A stretch of 7,202 nt of DNA, from contig JAUVQP010000080.1 in assembly GCA_030598075.1 (NCBI GenBank), forward strand, positions 1 to 7,202, read 5' to 3'. Numbering within the stretch: the stretch's first letter is position 1; each line of letters starts with the position of its first letter. Below the pieces are notes generated by a model. That model did no database searches. It was not told where the DNA came from and worked only from the letters and a program-made list of their open reading frames with translations. This stretch comes from Miltoncostaeaceae bacterium. GTDB taxonomy: Bacteria > Actinomycetota > Thermoleophilia > Miltoncostaeales > Miltoncostaeaceae. Made by a program: the position numbers and the translations under genes. Below are positions 6,470 to 7,202 of this stretch, in pieces.

Positions 6470-6498
6470 AGAGTATCGCCCCGGGGCGGCGTGGTCTT
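6470..6498 (-). promoter_or_regulatory. Candidate leaderless promoter of rel
   Basis: On the minus strand TACTCT (6475-6470) fits the TANNNT -10 pattern and is followed by exactly 6 nt (TGATGC) and then GTG 6463, so transcription would begin at the start codon. The hexamer 17 nt upstream is AAGACC (6498-6493), sharing the GAC core of TTGACA but only 3 of 6 positions. The spacer carries a 12-bp palindrome. No ribosome binding site is present, which agrees with a leaderless mRNA. Confidence 0.5.
6477..6488. repeat. 12-bp perfect palindrome in the rel promoter spacer
   Basis: CGCCCCGGGGCG is self-complementary and lies wholly between the candidate -35 and -10 elements of rel. It could be a binding site for a dimeric regulator, or a chance product of high GC content. 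It has no loop and is not a terminator-like hairpin. Confidence 0.3.
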
Positions 6499-6528
6499 GG
6501 GTCGTGGAGGCCGTCTGAGAAGGAACCT

Positions 6529-7202
6529 CTACCCCAGGGCGACTCCGGCGTCGACCGCGCCCGCCAGATCCATGTCGTGAACGACGCCCAGGAAGCGGCG
6601 CGCGCCTTCAAGGCGATCGAGGCTCTCGCGGTAGCGTGGGGAATCGGCCAGGTCGCGACGCTCGGTCACGGGAAGGGGCCGCACCACCTCATCCGACAGC
6701 GAGACCAGCCCCACGTCCGCCATGACAAGAAGCGCCGACGCCACCGCGTATCGCCCCGCGAAGCTGCCGGCCCGCTCGAGAACCTCCTCCCCCTCGCCGG
6801 TCAGGTCGAGCGCTCCGCGCTCGGCGATCGCCCGCCACAGCGCCGCGGCCAGCGGACGCAGGTCGAGGCTCGATTCGACCACATCCCGGGCGAACGCGAT
6901 CTCGTCGGGGCCGAACAGCAGGTGCATGTGATGGCCGGCGACCCGGGCGCGAAGCCACGCTGCGCTCTGCTCATCTGCCGGCGGATCGATCAGGGCCACG
7001 TGAACCCCCTCCGGAATCGCCACGCCGGGCAGGGCGGACAGATCGATCAGACCCACGACGGCGCCACGTCGGGCGGCCTCGCCCAGCGCCCGGCCGTCGC
7101 CCCCCCGCGGGACGACCACGCCCTCGGCCCCGAGCCGGTCGGGGCGAAGTACCGTATCGAGGGCCCGGGCGCGCCGTCCGACATCGGCGACGAGGCCCAC
7201 GA
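6529..7202 (-). CDS. recJ: Single-stranded-DNA-specific exonuclease RecJ, C-terminal part only
   Basis: The frame is open to the right edge and ends at TAG 6531-6529; about 224 residues are visible and the start lies outside the window. RecJ degrades single-stranded DNA 5' to 3' in recombination and mismatch repair. The DHH catalytic motifs and DHHA1 domain, which would prove the call, are upstream of the window. What is visible resembles the variable C-terminal region of actinobacterial RecJ: a degenerate helicase-like fold (VVVPRGG, VHVALIDPP), then HLLFGPDEIAFARDVVESSLDLRPLAAALWRAI, then a winged-helix-like stretch (SFAGRYAVASALLVMADVGLVSLSDEVVRPLP) and a terminal DLADSPRYRESLDRLEGARRFLG. 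Its position directly upstream of rel on the same strand fits the common recJ-(apt)-rel order; no apt lies between. The 65-bp gap holds the candidate rel promoter. Identity rests on remembered family pattern plus context, so moderate confidence. Confidence 0.68.
   Translation of the reverse strand, partial: VGLVADVGRRARALDTVLRPDRLGAEGVVVPRGGDGRALGEAARRGAVVGLIDLSALPGVAIPEGVHVALIDPPADEQSAAWLRARVAGHHMHLLFGPDEIAFARDVVESSLDLRPLAAALWRAIAERGALDLTGEGEEVLERAGSFAGRYAVASALLVMADVGLVSLSDEVVRPLPVTERRDLADSPRYRESLDRLEGARRFLGVVHDMDLAGAVDAGVALG

Noticed and set aside
4907..6580. A 557-codon open frame on the plus strand opposite rel and the end of recJ
   Set aside because: It is antisense to rel, whose domains and catalytic residues are intact. 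Its protein is rich in Arg/Val/Asp/Leu without any recognisable motif, as expected for an open antisense frame in high-GC DNA.

Overview
The window is GC-rich (about 70% G+C by eye) bacterial DNA, almost fully coding, with no mobile elements, RNA genes or CRISPR. The gene content suggests a high-GC Gram-positive: a recJ-rel pair, a bifunctional Rel with actinobacterial-type motifs, and a LytR_C envelope protein. Placement in Actinomycetota, possibly a deep lineage such as Thermoleophilia, is inference from gene order and protein style; no 16S or other marker is present.

Layout. On the plus strand, positions 1-3008 hold hyuA (5' end outside the window) and hyuB. They overlap by 4 bases (ATGA) and encode the two subunits of an ATP-dependent hydantoinase/5-oxoprolinase family enzyme. 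On the minus strand, read from the right edge leftward, are recJ (only the C-terminal part, 7202-6529), rel (6463-4238), a two-membrane-segment protein with a LytR_C domain (4191-3427), and a small eight-cysteine zinc-ribbon protein (3342-3019). The two blocks converge, with only 10 bp between the hyuB stop and the zinc-ribbon stop. A perfect 13-bp-stem hairpin across the hyuB stop codon could terminate transcription from both sides.

How the genes fit together. HyuA and HyuB form one enzyme for ATP-driven opening of a cyclic amide; the exact substrate cannot be read from sequence. The minus block is housekeeping: RecJ (DNA repair exonuclease), Rel ((p)ppGpp alarmone synthesis and hydrolysis), a probable envelope protein, and a small metal-binding protein of unknown role. 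Gaps of 65, 46 and 84 bp between these genes allow an operon but also leave room for internal promoters.

The most interesting non-coding signal is at the starts of the minus-strand genes. rel begins with a GTG forced by an in-frame TGA two codons upstream. It has no Shine-Dalgarno sequence, and a TANNNT hexamer sits exactly 6 nt before the GTG, the geometry of a leaderless transcript. The LytR_C gene (TACCCT, 8 nt) and the long-form start of the zinc-ribbon gene (GATAAT, 8 nt) show similar arrangements. I see no evidence of an entirely new multi-gene system here.
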